A stretch of DNA of 30,855 nucleotides, taken from the NCBI GenBank assembly GCA_964499865.1, contig CAZCPY010000023.1:1-30855 (forward strand), in the 5' to 3' direction. The DNA comes from JANOGU01 sp964499865 (GTDB lineage: Bacteria; Pseudomonadota; Alphaproteobacteria; Rhodobacterales; Rhodobacteraceae). Position 1 is the stretch's first letter. Every line of letters begins with the position of its first letter. The notes beneath the pieces are model-generated. The model saw only the letters and a program-made list of their open reading frames with translations. It did not search any database and was not told where the DNA came from. Position numbers and translations under genes: made by a program. Positions 7,038-14,065 of this stretch are shown piece after piece.

Positions 7038-8132
7038 CTAGTCGCTGTCGCCCGACTTTGGAACCGCTTTCTTGGGACGGGCGATGCGGCGCAGCGTCTT
7101 CTGCATCTCGATGTGGGTTTCCATCCTGACCGCCGGATAGCCCAGGATCACCCGCCCCGCGGGGACGTTGGTGAAGATCTTGGACGCCCCGCCCGCGATC
7201 ACGTCGTCGCCCACGAAGATGTTGTCGTTGACGCCGCACTGCCCGGCCAGCACCACCCGGTCGCCGATCCGCGCCGACCCCGCGATGCCGACCTGCCCGC
7301 AGATCAGGCAGTCGCGGCCGATCTCGGCGTTGTGGCCGACGTGGACGAGGTTGTCGAACTTGCTGCCCGACCCGATCCGGGTGTCGCGGATGGTGCCGCG
7401 GTCGATCGCACAGTTGGCGCCGATTTCCACGTCGTCGCCGATGGTGACCGACCCGAGCGAATGAATGCGCGTCTGCGCCTGTTCCAGGATTTCGCTTCGT
7501 TTCCCTAGCGTTGCGCGGATCTCCTCGACCCCCGACCGTTCCGGCGTGACGAAGGAGAAGCCGTCCGACCCGATCACCGCGCCGGGCTGGCAGACGAAGC
7601 GGTCGCCGATCACGACCCGCGCGCCGATCCGGGCGCCGGCGTGGATCAGCGCATCCGCCCCGATCCGCGCGCCCTCGGCAACGCTGACGTGGGGCGCGAT
7701 GCGGGCGCGGGGGCCGATCTCGACGCCCGCGCCGATCACCGCGAAGGGCCCGACCGCGGCACCTTCCCCCAGCCGCGCCGACGGGTCGACCAGCGCCAGC
7801 GGATGCAGCCCCGCCGCGACCTGCGGCCCGGGGTCGAGCATCCGCGTCAGCCCCGCCATCGCCAGCCGCCCGCGCGGCGCGAAGATCGCCGCCGCAAGGC
7901 CCATGCCCTGCCAGTCCGCCCCCGGCCACAGCACCGCCGCCCGCGCCCGCCCCTGCGCGAGGCCCGGCGCATACCGGGGGTCCATCGCCAGCGCCAGGTC
8001 GTCCGGCCCGGCCGCGGCGGGTTCCGCCGCGCGCGCGACCCTCAGGCCCAGGTCGCCCGCGGCCTCGGCCCCCAGTGCTGCGGCAATCTCGGCGATGCTG
8101 TGCACGGGGCCCCCGTCCGTGGTGACGGCCAC
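7038..8132 (-). CDS. lpxD: UDP-3-O-(3-hydroxyacyl)glucosamine N-acyltransferase LpxD
   Basis: A 364-residue enzyme of the Raetz pathway; it transfers a 3-hydroxyacyl chain from ACP to the 2-amino group of UDP-3-O-acylglucosamine in lipid A synthesis. The N-terminal about 100 residues form the uridine-binding domain. From residue 115 on come hexapeptide repeats of a left-handed beta-helix (for example IGAGVEIGPRARI, IGADALIHAGARIG), ending in the ACP-binding C-terminal helix. The expected catalytic His is His267 in HVGHNAEIG, and the IGSDGFSF segment is conserved in LpxD. It lies 4 nt after the L,D-transpeptidase stop and ahead of the ACP gene. The C-terminus ends in a Lys-rich KKAVPKSGDSD tail. 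Confidence 0.93.
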   Translation of the reverse strand: MAVTTDGGPVHSIAEIAAALGAEAAGDLGLRVARAAEPAAAGPDDLALAMDPRYAPGLAQGRARAAVLWPGADWQGMGLAAAIFAPRGRLAMAGLTRMLDPGPQVAAGLHPLALVDPSARLGEGAAVGPFAVIGAGVEIGPRARIAPHVSVAEGARIGADALIHAGARIGARVVIGDRFVCQPGAVIGSDGFSFVTPERSGVEEIRATLGKRSEILEQAQTRIHSLGSVTIGDDVEIGANCAIDRGTIRDTRIGSGSKFDNLVHVGHNAEIGRDCLICGQVGIAGSARIGDRVVLAGQCGVNDNIFVGDDVIAGGASKIFTNVPAGRVILGYPAVRMETHIEMQKTLRRIARPKKAVPKSGDSD

Positions 8133-8136
8133 GGGT

Positions 8137-9768
8137 CTACCCCTGCGGCGCCTCCAGGGCCAGCCCGGCCTCGACCAGCGCCTCGAAGATCAGCGCATCC
8201 CGGCCGTAGACGTCGCGGCGGTACTGCATCCGGCCCGTCGGGTTGGTGAAGGCGGTGCGGTAGTCGAGGTGCACCGGCACCGGCGCGTCAAGGCGCATGC
8301 GCTCCTGCCGGCCGGTCTTCAGCACGGACTGGAAGGTGTCCTCGGGGTCGGGGGACTGGGGGGACAGCAGCGCGTAGGCAAAGTCGAAGGGTTCCGCCAG
8401 CCGGATGCAGCCGTTGGAGTAGGCGCGCACCTCGCGCAGGAACAGATCCTTTTGCGGCGTGTCGTGCAGGTAGATCGCATAATCGTTGGGAAACATGAAC
8501 TTGACCTTCCCCAGCGCGTTGCCGTCGCCGGGGGGCTGGCGGATCGCGTAGGGGAAGTTCGCCGCCGTGTAGGCGGCGAAGTTGACCGACCCGCGCGGCA
8601 CCACCCGACCGCGGCGGTCGATGATCTGCAGATGCGCCAGCGCGTTCGGGTTGGACTGCAGCTTCGGCAGGTAGTCGCGGCGGATGATCCCCGGCGGCAC
8701 CGTCCAGTCGGGGTTCAGCTCCATGTAGGTCATCTCGTGGCTGAACTCGGGCGTCTGCTTCGCGATCTCCGCCGCGCCCACCACCGCGCGCGTCTGCAGG
8801 ACGACACGGCCGTCCTCGACGATCCTGGCGGTGAAGTCGGCGATGTTCACCCAGATGTGGCGCGCGCCGCGGTCGCCGCCCAGCCAGCGTTCCCGCTCCA
8901 TCGCCACGATGACCGAGGCGAGGCGGTCGGCAGGCGAGAGGTTGATTTCCGCCATCGTGGCCCGGGTCGCCCGCCCCGTGGGGTCAAGCCCGTGGTCGGT
9001 CTGGAAGGCCGCGACGGCGCGTTCGATGCTGGCGTCGTAGGTCGCGACCGCCGACCGCCGCAGGTAGCCCATGGCGGCCAGCCGGTCGCGCAGCGCGATC
9101 AGCGCAGGCCCCTCGGCCCCCGGGGACAGCTCGTCCGCCGCCACCTCGGGGCCCCAGCCGCCGCGCGCCATCAGCGCCTGGAGCCGCAGCTTTTCGGCCA
9201 TCAGCTGGCGATACTCGACCCCGCGGGGGGCCAGGTCGGCCAGGAAGGCCGCCGGATCGGCGGCGGCGGCAAAGCGGTCGATCAGGCCGCGCGCATCGGG
9301 GCGGACCACCTCGCGCTTGATGCCCGGCGCGGCCTTCGCGGGGTCCAGCGCGCCCGAGGAAATGTCGCGCGCATAGGAAAGGAAGGCGCGCGTCATCGCC
9401 ACCTCGAGCCGCCCGCGGTCGCCTTCGGTGCGGGCGTTGCGGAAGGCCTCGATCAGGCCGGCCACCGGATAGCGCCCGACCGGCAGGCCATGGTCGCCAG
9501 CCCGGTCCAGCGCCGTGATCAGCGCCGCCCGGCGTCCCGCGTCCGCAGCCGTGGTCCAGACCGGCGCATAGCCGCGGTCGGCGTAGAAGGCCGCGACCGC
9601 CTCGTCGCCGCCTGCGGCGGTGGCCAGCGCCCGGGCGAAGGGATCGACGGCCGGTGCTGCCGACAGCGCCGCCGCGGTCGCAGCCAGGGATGTCTGCGCC
9701 GCCGCCAGGTGCGGCAGGGCGGCAAGCGCGGCGGACAGGGTCAGCGACATGAGCAGGCGCGGCGGCAT
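8137..9768 (-). CDS. L,D-transpeptidase, YcbB/LdtD type
   Basis: A 543-residue exported murein enzyme that makes meso-DAP to meso-DAP (3-3) crosslinks, or related exchanges, in the periplasm. Residues 1-25 are a signal peptide (PPRLLMSLT.., cleavage near AAAQ). A substrate-capping/scaffold region follows. A peptidoglycan-binding helix set is at about 222-275 (RDRLAAMGYL, AVAAFQTDHGLDPTG). The YkuD catalytic domain follows, with His435 in YAIYLHDTP and Cys454 in SNGCIRL. Length and domain order fit YcbB rather than short ErfK-type enzymes. Start ATG 9768 is chosen because it opens the signal peptide. It is the first gene of the lpxD cluster and is divergent from a YcbK-like gene, a pairing reminiscent of E. 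coli ycbB-ycbK. Confidence 0.9.
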   Translation of the reverse strand: MPPRLLMSLTLSAALAALPHLAAAQTSLAATAAALSAAPAVDPFARALATAAGGDEAVAAFYADRGYAPVWTTAADAGRRAALITALDRAGDHGLPVGRYPVAGLIEAFRNARTEGDRGRLEVAMTRAFLSYARDISSGALDPAKAAPGIKREVVRPDARGLIDRFAAAADPAAFLADLAPRGVEYRQLMAEKLRLQALMARGGWGPEVAADELSPGAEGPALIALRDRLAAMGYLRRSAVATYDASIERAVAAFQTDHGLDPTGRATRATMAEINLSPADRLASVIVAMERERWLGGDRGARHIWVNIADFTARIVEDGRVVLQTRAVVGAAEIAKQTPEFSHEMTYMELNPDWTVPPGIIRRDYLPKLQSNPNALAHLQIIDRRGRVVPRGSVNFAAYTAANFPYAIRQPPGDGNALGKVKFMFPNDYAIYLHDTPQKDLFLREVRAYSNGCIRLAEPFDFAYALLSPQSPDPEDTFQSVLKTGRQERMRLDAPVPVHLDYRTAFTNPTGRMQYRRDVYGRDALIFEALVEAGLALEAPQG

Positions 9769-9980
9769 GGCAATCCCGACGGTGGCAAGGGTCCGGGACC
9801 ACAACACCAAATCGCCGCGGCCCTGTCCACGCCGCCCGCCTGCCGTGCGGCGCCGTGTCACCGGGCCGCAACAGCCCGCCGCCGGCCGGCACCGCCGCGC
9901 CGCGAAGGCGCCTGCGCAGAGGCTGTTCAGCAAAAATTTGCCGATCGCCCGGCATGGTGCGTCCGCCCGGGTTTCCGGGC

Positions 9981-10009
9981 TTGGGTTCGCGCGGCCCCTG
10001 TGCCATACG
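9981..10009 (+). promoter_or_regulatory. Possible promoter in the 313-nt divergent gap
   Basis: The gap 9769-10081 between the divergent transpeptidase and DUF882 genes holds no convincing coding frame. TTGGGT (9981-9986), a 17-nt spacer and CATACG (10004-10009) could drive the DUF882 gene with a leader of about 65 nt. Otherwise I see only an AT-rich patch (AGCAAAAATTTGCC near 9928-9943), unusual for this GC-rich DNA and possibly a regulatory or melting site. Confidence 0.3.
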
Positions 10010-10081
10010 GTTTCGGCACTTGGGGAAGTGTCAACAGGCTGTCGGAACAGGCGGCCGTCAAGGTACGGCGGGACGGGCAGA

Positions 10082-10651
10082 ATGACCGAAAAGACGACGC
10101 AAGGCTTTTCCCGGCGCAGGCTGCTGGGCATCTTCGCGGCGACGGCTGTGGTGGCAGCCCCCACCTATTCCAACGCCTTCAGTCTGCTGAAGGGCGCGGG
10201 CGACATCCGCCGCATCCGCATGTATTCCGGCCGAACCGGCGAGATGATCGACACGATCTACTGGGTCGAAGGCGAGTACATCAAGGACGCCATGAAGGAG
10301 ATCAACACCTTCATGCGCGACTGGCGCAGCGGCGACACGATCCCGATCGACCCGCGCACCCTCGACATCATGGCCGCCTCGCACCGGCTGATGGATGTGA
10401 CCGAACCCTACCTGCTGCTGTCGGGCTACCGCTCGCCCGCGACGAACGCGATGCTGCGGTCGCAGTCGCGCGGCGTGGCGCGCAATTCGCTGCACATCAA
10501 GGGGCAGGCCGGCGACCTGCGGCTCAAGTCTCGGTCCGTCGGGCAGATGGCCAGCGCGGCCGAGGCCTGCGCCGCGGGCGGCGTGGGGCGCTATTCGCGG
10601 TCGAACTTCGTCCACATGGACAGCGGCCCGGTCCGCACCTGGGGCGGCTGA
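10082..10651 (+). CDS. DUF882/YcbK-like M15 family peptidase
   Basis: A 189-residue exported putative murein endopeptidase. The N-terminus SRRRLLGIFAATAVVAAP is a twin-arginine signal (SRRRLL), cleaved around residues 30-33. The mature domain has the M15A zinc pattern: His138 and Asp145 in HIKGQAGDL and His178 in FVHMDSG. The SGYRSPATNAML segment preceding them is the conserved Peptidase_M15A (DUF882) loop. It would cut peptide crosslinks in peptidoglycan. E. coli YcbK/MepK cleaves 3-3 crosslinks, which are the product of the L,D-transpeptidase encoded divergently next door; that fits an opposing maker/cutter pair. ATG 10082 is the only start that gives a proper signal peptide. Confidence 0.88.
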   Translation: MTEKTTQGFSRRRLLGIFAATAVVAAPTYSNAFSLLKGAGDIRRIRMYSGRTGEMIDTIYWVEGEYIKDAMKEINTFMRDWRSGDTIPIDPRTLDIMAASHRLMDVTEPYLLLSGYRSPATNAMLRSQSRGVARNSLHIKGQAGDLRLKSRSVGQMASAAEACAAGGVGRYSRSNFVHMDSGPVRTWGG

Positions 10652-10663
10652 GCGCACAGCGAT

Positions 10664-10684
10664 GGTGCGTGCCCGGCACGCACC
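10664..10684 (+). terminator. Hairpin after the DUF882 gene
   Basis: GGTGCGTGC (10664-10672) and GCACGCACC (10676-10684) form a perfect 9-bp stem with a 3-nt loop, 13 nt after the stop codon. No T-run follows. A second hairpin, GGGCGCC/GGCGCCC, lies at 10697-10714. They probably end or protect the DUF882 transcript. Confidence 0.45.
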
Positions 10685-10717
10685 CTGCGAAACCCGGGGC
10701 GCCTGCGGGCGCCCTCT

Positions 10718-10748
10718 GCATGTCCGGGGCGCGCGGCATGTCCGGGGC
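10718..10748. repeat. 13-nt direct repeat GCATGTCCGGGGC, two copies
   Basis: GCATGTCCGGGGC occurs at 10718-10730 and again at 10736-10748, separated by 5 nt, in the convergent gap between the DUF882 and rlmE genes. Confidence 0.7.
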
Positions 10749-10750
10749 AT

Positions 10751-10772
10751 GGCGGGGTGAAGCCCGCCCTAC
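10751..10772 (-). repeat. GTAG REP-like palindrome overlapping the rlmE stop codon
   Basis: On the minus strand the segment opens with GTAG followed by GGCGGG, a short loop and CCCGCC (plus-strand arms 10751-10756 and 10763-10768). GTAG plus an adjacent GC hairpin is the layout of bacterial REP elements. The TAG inside GTAG is the rlmE stop codon (10771-10769). The hairpin may end or stabilise rlmE mRNA. Confidence 0.4.
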
Positions 10773-11512
10773 GCGTCGTCGTCGCGGGCCGGAACCTCGG
10801 CCGGCCGGCCGCGGAACCCCTGCGCCACCACGAACTTCTCCGAACTGTCGGCACGGGACGCGGGCGGCTTGACATTCGCGACCTTGCGGAAGGCGCGCTT
10901 GAGCGTGGCCTGCAACCCCGCCTCGGCCCCGCCCGCCAGCACCTTGGCGACGAAGGTACCGCCCTCTTCCAGCACGTCCATCGCGAACTGCGCCGCCGCC
11001 TCGGCCAGCGCGATGATCCGCAGATGGTCCGTTGCCTTGTGGCCCGAAGCGGCGGCGGCCATGTCCGACAACACCACATCCGCCCGCCCGCCCAGCCAGC
11101 CCCTGACCAGGTCGTCGGCGCCGTCGGACAGGAAATCCAGCCGGTGCAGCTCTGCCCCCGGGATCGGCTCCACCTCCTGCAGGTCCACCCCGATGATCCG
11201 CCCCACCGGCTTGCCGCGCGCCTCGCCAAGCGCGTTGATCCGCGGCACCGCCACCTGGCACCAGCCGCCGGGCGCGCAGCCCAGGTCCACCACGCGCGCG
11301 CCGGGCCTGAGGAAGCCGAACCTGTCGTCCAGGTCCCTGATCTTGTAGGCCGCCCGCCCGCGGTAGCCGTCGCGCTTGGCGGCGATGACATAGGGGTCGT
11401 TCAGCTGCCGCTCCAGCCACAGGGTGGAGGACAGCTTGCGTCCCTTGGCGGTCCTGACGCGCACCCGAAGGTCGCGGCTTCCCCGCTCGTTGCTTCCCCG
11501 GTCACTGGTCAT
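10769..11512 (-). CDS. rlmE: 23S rRNA (uridine-2552-2'-O)-methyltransferase RlmE (FtsJ)
   Basis: A 247-residue SAM-dependent methyltransferase that 2'-O-methylates U2552 in the A-loop of 23S rRNA late in 50S assembly. The catalytic tetrad K-D-K-E is visible: Lys57 in RAAYKI, Asp150 in VVLSDMA, Lys190 in FVAKVL and Glu225 in SSEKFV. The SAM motif VVDLGCAPGGW is at 74-84. The N-terminal Arg/Lys-rich region contacts RNA. It is slightly longer than E. coli RlmE (209 aa), through an N-terminal extension and an acidic tail ending RDDDA. Its ATG overlaps the ppx/gppA stop by 4 nt (ATGA), so the two are translationally coupled. Confidence 0.93.
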   Translation of the reverse strand: MTSDRGSNERGSRDLRVRVRTAKGRKLSSTLWLERQLNDPYVIAAKRDGYRGRAAYKIRDLDDRFGFLRPGARVVDLGCAPGGWCQVAVPRINALGEARGKPVGRIIGVDLQEVEPIPGAELHRLDFLSDGADDLVRGWLGGRADVVLSDMAAAASGHKATDHLRIIALAEAAAQFAMDVLEEGGTFVAKVLAGGAEAGLQATLKRAFRKVANVKPPASRADSSEKFVVAQGFRGRPAEVPARDDDA

Positions 11513-12633
11513 GTATAGGGCCCGTCCTCCAGCACGCCGTCTTCGTTCATCTGGGCATACAGAAGCCCCTCGCGCAGGCCGCGGTCGGCCACCGACAGCC
11601 GGTCCGTGGGCCAGATGCGCATCAGCGCCTGCAGGATCGCCGCACCCGACATGATCAGGCTGTGCCGGTCCCGCCCGATCCGGGGGTCGGCGCGCCGCCC
11701 CTCGGGCCCCAGCGTCAGGTATTCGCGGATCACCAGCTCGATCTGGCCCGAGGTCATCGTCAGCCCGTCCACCTTGGCCCGGTCATAGCGCTTGAGGCCG
11801 AGGAACGACGCCGCCACCGTGGTGATCGTGCCGGATGTGCCGATGACCTGGAAGCCGGCGCGCGGCGCCTCGGTCCGGGCCGGGGCGAAGTTGCCGAGCG
11901 CCTCCTCGAAGAACCAGGACATCAGCGCGAAACGCGCCGCGTCATCCTCCACGTCGGCGAACTGGTCCTTGAGCGTGGCCACCCCCAGCGGCACCGAAAT
12001 CCAGTCCTCGACCCGCGCGCCCCCTTCGGGCACCGCCTCGCGGAAGCCGCGCGACAGGCCCATGATCGCGCGCTGCTTTTCACTGTCGGGGACGCCCGTC
12101 AGGTCGATCCAGACAAGCTCGGTCGATCCGCCCCCGATGTCGACGACCAGCAGCCGACCGGTTCCCGCCTCGACCAGCGGCGCGCAGGAGATCACGGCAA
12201 GCCGCGCCTCTTCCTCGGCCGGGATGATCTCGAGGCTCAGGCCGGTCTCGCACTTGACTTGGCGGATGAAGTCGCGGGCGTTGCGGGCGCGGCGGCAGGC
12301 CTCGGTCGCCACCAGCCGCATGCGGGTGACGCCGTGGCGTTCAAGCTTCTTCTCGCAGATGCGCAGCGCCTGCACCGCGCGCCCGACAGACGCCCGCGAC
12401 AGCCGCCCCGAAGCCTCCAGCCCCGCGCCGAGCTGCACCGTCTTGGAAAACGAATCGACGACCCGGAACTGGCTGCCCCAGGGCCGCGCGATCAGCATCC
12501 GGCACGAGTTCGTGCCGAGGTCCAGGGCCGCATAGAGCCCCGGGCCCGGGGGGTGAGAGGCCGACGGTTCGACCGGCGGCGCCGCGGCGCCGCCCGGGAT
12601 CGCGTCCGCCTCCCGGGGACGCTCGGGCGTCAT
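11509..12633 (-). CDS. Ppx/GppA family phosphatase
   Basis: A 374-residue ASKHA-fold enzyme that hydrolyses inorganic polyphosphate and/or guanosine pentaphosphate. Conserved blocks: LYAALDLGTNSCRMLIA (phosphate 1 loop), VATEACRRARN, the catalytic Glu region in IIPAEEEARL, VVDIGGGSTEL (phosphate 2), and VIGTSGTITTVAA. It lacks the extra C-terminal HD domain of E. coli Ppx/GppA, which is normal for alphaproteobacteria. A Pro/Ala-rich tail of about 30 residues precedes the domain. ATG 12633 is preferred because GGAGG lies 5 nt upstream; ATG 12645 would overlap that site. A promoter is predicted at 12689-12661. It is coupled to rlmE by a 4-nt overlap. Ppx and GppA activities cannot be separated from sequence. 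The window also carries ppk2, a polyphosphate-using enzyme. Confidence 0.9.
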   Translation of the reverse strand: MTPERPREADAIPGGAAAPPVEPSASHPPGPGLYAALDLGTNSCRMLIARPWGSQFRVVDSFSKTVQLGAGLEASGRLSRASVGRAVQALRICEKKLERHGVTRMRLVATEACRRARNARDFIRQVKCETGLSLEIIPAEEEARLAVISCAPLVEAGTGRLLVVDIGGGSTELVWIDLTGVPDSEKQRAIMGLSRGFREAVPEGGARVEDWISVPLGVATLKDQFADVEDDAARFALMSWFFEEALGNFAPARTEAPRAGFQVIGTSGTITTVAASFLGLKRYDRAKVDGLTMTSGQIELVIREYLTLGPEGRRADPRIGRDRHSLIMSGAAILQALMRIWPTDRLSVADRGLREGLLYAQMNEDGVLEDGPYT

Positions 12634-12660
12634 ACCGCCCTCCATCTGTGGTTGGACGGG

Positions 12661-12689
12661 ACCGTAGCGGCGCCATCCCGCCCTTGCAA
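12661..12689 (-). promoter_or_regulatory. Predicted ppx/gppA promoter
   Basis: On the minus strand: TTGCAA (12689-12684), a 17-nt spacer, TACGGT (12666-12661). The start of transcription would be near 12654, giving a leader of about 20 nt before ATG 12633. Confidence 0.4.
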
Positions 12690-12817
12690 GGCGTGTGGCC
12701 CCGGCACCGGTTCTGCGCTAGCTGTGACGCGGGTCGCGGACCGCGCGCGCCATGTCGAAATCCGACCTCGGGTGTCGCGGACGGACCCCTAGAAGCGACC
12801 GCGAGAGGAATCGAGAC

Positions 12818-13114
12818 ATGCCCGAGGTCACCATCGTCCGCTGGCGCGACATCCCGGCCCAGGTCATCGTGGGCAAGGGCAGGCAGGCGTCCAAGGTGCA
12901 GCTGTCGGAACGCTTCGAACAGGCGATCGACCGCTGCGCGATGAAGGTGGGCGCGCGCGACACCGACAGCTACCTCGCCGAATGGCGCAAGGACGCGCCC
13001 TACGAGGTGGCCGGAGAGCCCGCGGCGGTGGCGGCGGCAGAGGCGGCACGGCTCGAGGCCGAATACGACGCGGCGCGGCTCAAGGCGCTGATCGCCGGCG
13101 ATGGCAGGGCCTGA
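12818..13114 (+). CDS. PF13769-type 'virulence factor' protein
   Basis: A 98-residue cytoplasmic protein of the family named virulence factor (PF13769). It opens with the characteristic VTIVRWRDIPAQVIVGKGRQASKV segment, then a helix with Ser-Glu-Arg-Phe..AIDRCAMK and the SYLAEWRKDAPYEV block, then an Ala-rich helical tail. Despite the name, it is found in many environmental alphaproteobacteria beside folate one-carbon genes, as here. AGAGGA lies about 10 nt before the ATG. It is followed after 28 nt by the methylene-THF reductase gene and probably heads a three-gene operon. A helper or chaperone role in corrinoid/folate methyl transfer is a guess from context only. Confidence 0.82.
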   Translation: MPEVTIVRWRDIPAQVIVGKGRQASKVQLSERFEQAIDRCAMKVGARDTDSYLAEWRKDAPYEVAGEPAAVAAAEAARLEAEYDAARLKALIAGDGRA

Positions 13115-13142
13115 CCGCCCGATGGACCTGTGGGAGAAGACG

Positions 13143-14063
13143 ATGGGCCTGCTGAACTTCCGCCGCAAGGACGACCCCGCACCGCAGGGCGATGCCGTCG
13201 AGTCCTTCCTGAACGGATTCTCGCTCGAGGTGATGCCGCGCACGGCCGAAAAGGTCGAGGATTTCCGCGCCCTTCTGCCGGCCGGCACCCGCGTCTACAT
13301 CGCCCATATCGAGGGCACGCCGATCGCCGACATGGTGGCCACCGCCGCCCGCCTGCGGCGCGAGGGCTACGAGCCCATGCCGCACTTTCCCGCCCGCATC
13401 ATCCCCGACCGCGCCACCCTGGCCGACTGGGTCGCACGCTACAGGGGCGAGGCCGGGGTCAGGCAGGCGCTGCTGCTCGGCGGCGGGGTCAACACGCCCG
13501 CGGGCGAGTTCGACGCCTCGATGCAGCTGATCGAGACCGGCCTGTTCGACGGTTTCGACCGGCTGCACGTCGCGGGCCACCCCGAAGGCAACAAGGACAT
13601 CGACAGGGACGGCGGCGACCGCATCGTGATGCAGGCGCTGAGGTGGAAGCAGGCCTTCGCGGAACGCTCGGACGCGCAGATGGCCATCGCCACGCAGTTC
13701 TGCTTCGAGGCCGGGCCGGTCATCGCCTGGGCCGACCGCCTCGCCGCGGAAGGGATCACGCTGCCGATCCACATCGGCGTCGCGGGCCCCGCGAAGCTTC
13801 AGACGCTGATCAAGTTCGCCATCGCCTGCGGCGTGGGCCCTTCCTTGCGCGTGCTGCAGAAGCGCGCGATGGACGTGACCAAGCTGCTCTTGCCCTACGA
13901 GCCGACCGAGTTCGTCGCAGCGCTGGCCGCCCACAAGGCGCAGACCCCGGGCTTCGGCATCGAATCGGTGCATTTCTTCCCGCTGGGCGGCATCAAGACC
14001 AATGCCGACTGGACCATCCAGCATGGCGGCAAGAACGCCCGCCCGGCCAACGCCCAAGGTTAA
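13143..14063 (+). CDS. Methylenetetrahydrofolate reductase-family protein
   Basis: A 306-residue TIM-barrel flavoenzyme-family protein related to MetF, expected to interconvert 5,10-methylene-THF and 5-methyl-THF. Supporting segments: FSLEVMPRTAEKVEDF, where Glu is at the usual catalytic strand position, the TRVYIAHIEGTP strand, a PHFPARIIPD block matching the conserved HF.. strand, and VAGHPEGN..D. The opening block differs from the textbook FEFFPP, so this is a divergent branch. ATG 13143 is selected for the GGGAG 6 nt upstream; Met codons at 13122 and 13101 would add residues that overlap the previous gene's end. The stop is 2 nt before the methyltransferase ATG, so the two are coupled. 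In this setting it likely oxidises methyl-THF from demethylation rather than serving methionine synthesis; that is inferred. Confidence 0.85.
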   Translation: MGLLNFRRKDDPAPQGDAVESFLNGFSLEVMPRTAEKVEDFRALLPAGTRVYIAHIEGTPIADMVATAARLRREGYEPMPHFPARIIPDRATLADWVARYRGEAGVRQALLLGGGVNTPAGEFDASMQLIETGLFDGFDRLHVAGHPEGNKDIDRDGGDRIVMQALRWKQAFAERSDAQMAIATQFCFEAGPVIAWADRLAAEGITLPIHIGVAGPAKLQTLIKFAIACGVGPSLRVLQKRAMDVTKLLLPYEPTEFVAALAAHKAQTPGFGIESVHFFPLGGIKTNADWTIQHGGKNARPANAQG

Positions 14064-14065
14064 GA

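Noticed and set aside
7465..10872. A 1,135-codon open frame on the plus strand
   Set aside because: It runs antisense to lpxD and the L,D-transpeptidase and reads as Arg/Pro/Ala-rich low-complexity text with no domain. Long antisense open frames are expected in GC-rich DNA.
12752..12817. Upstream start for the PF13769 gene
   Set aside because: The extra 22 residues are Arg-rich and unlike the family; ATG 12818 has AGAGGA at a suitable distance.
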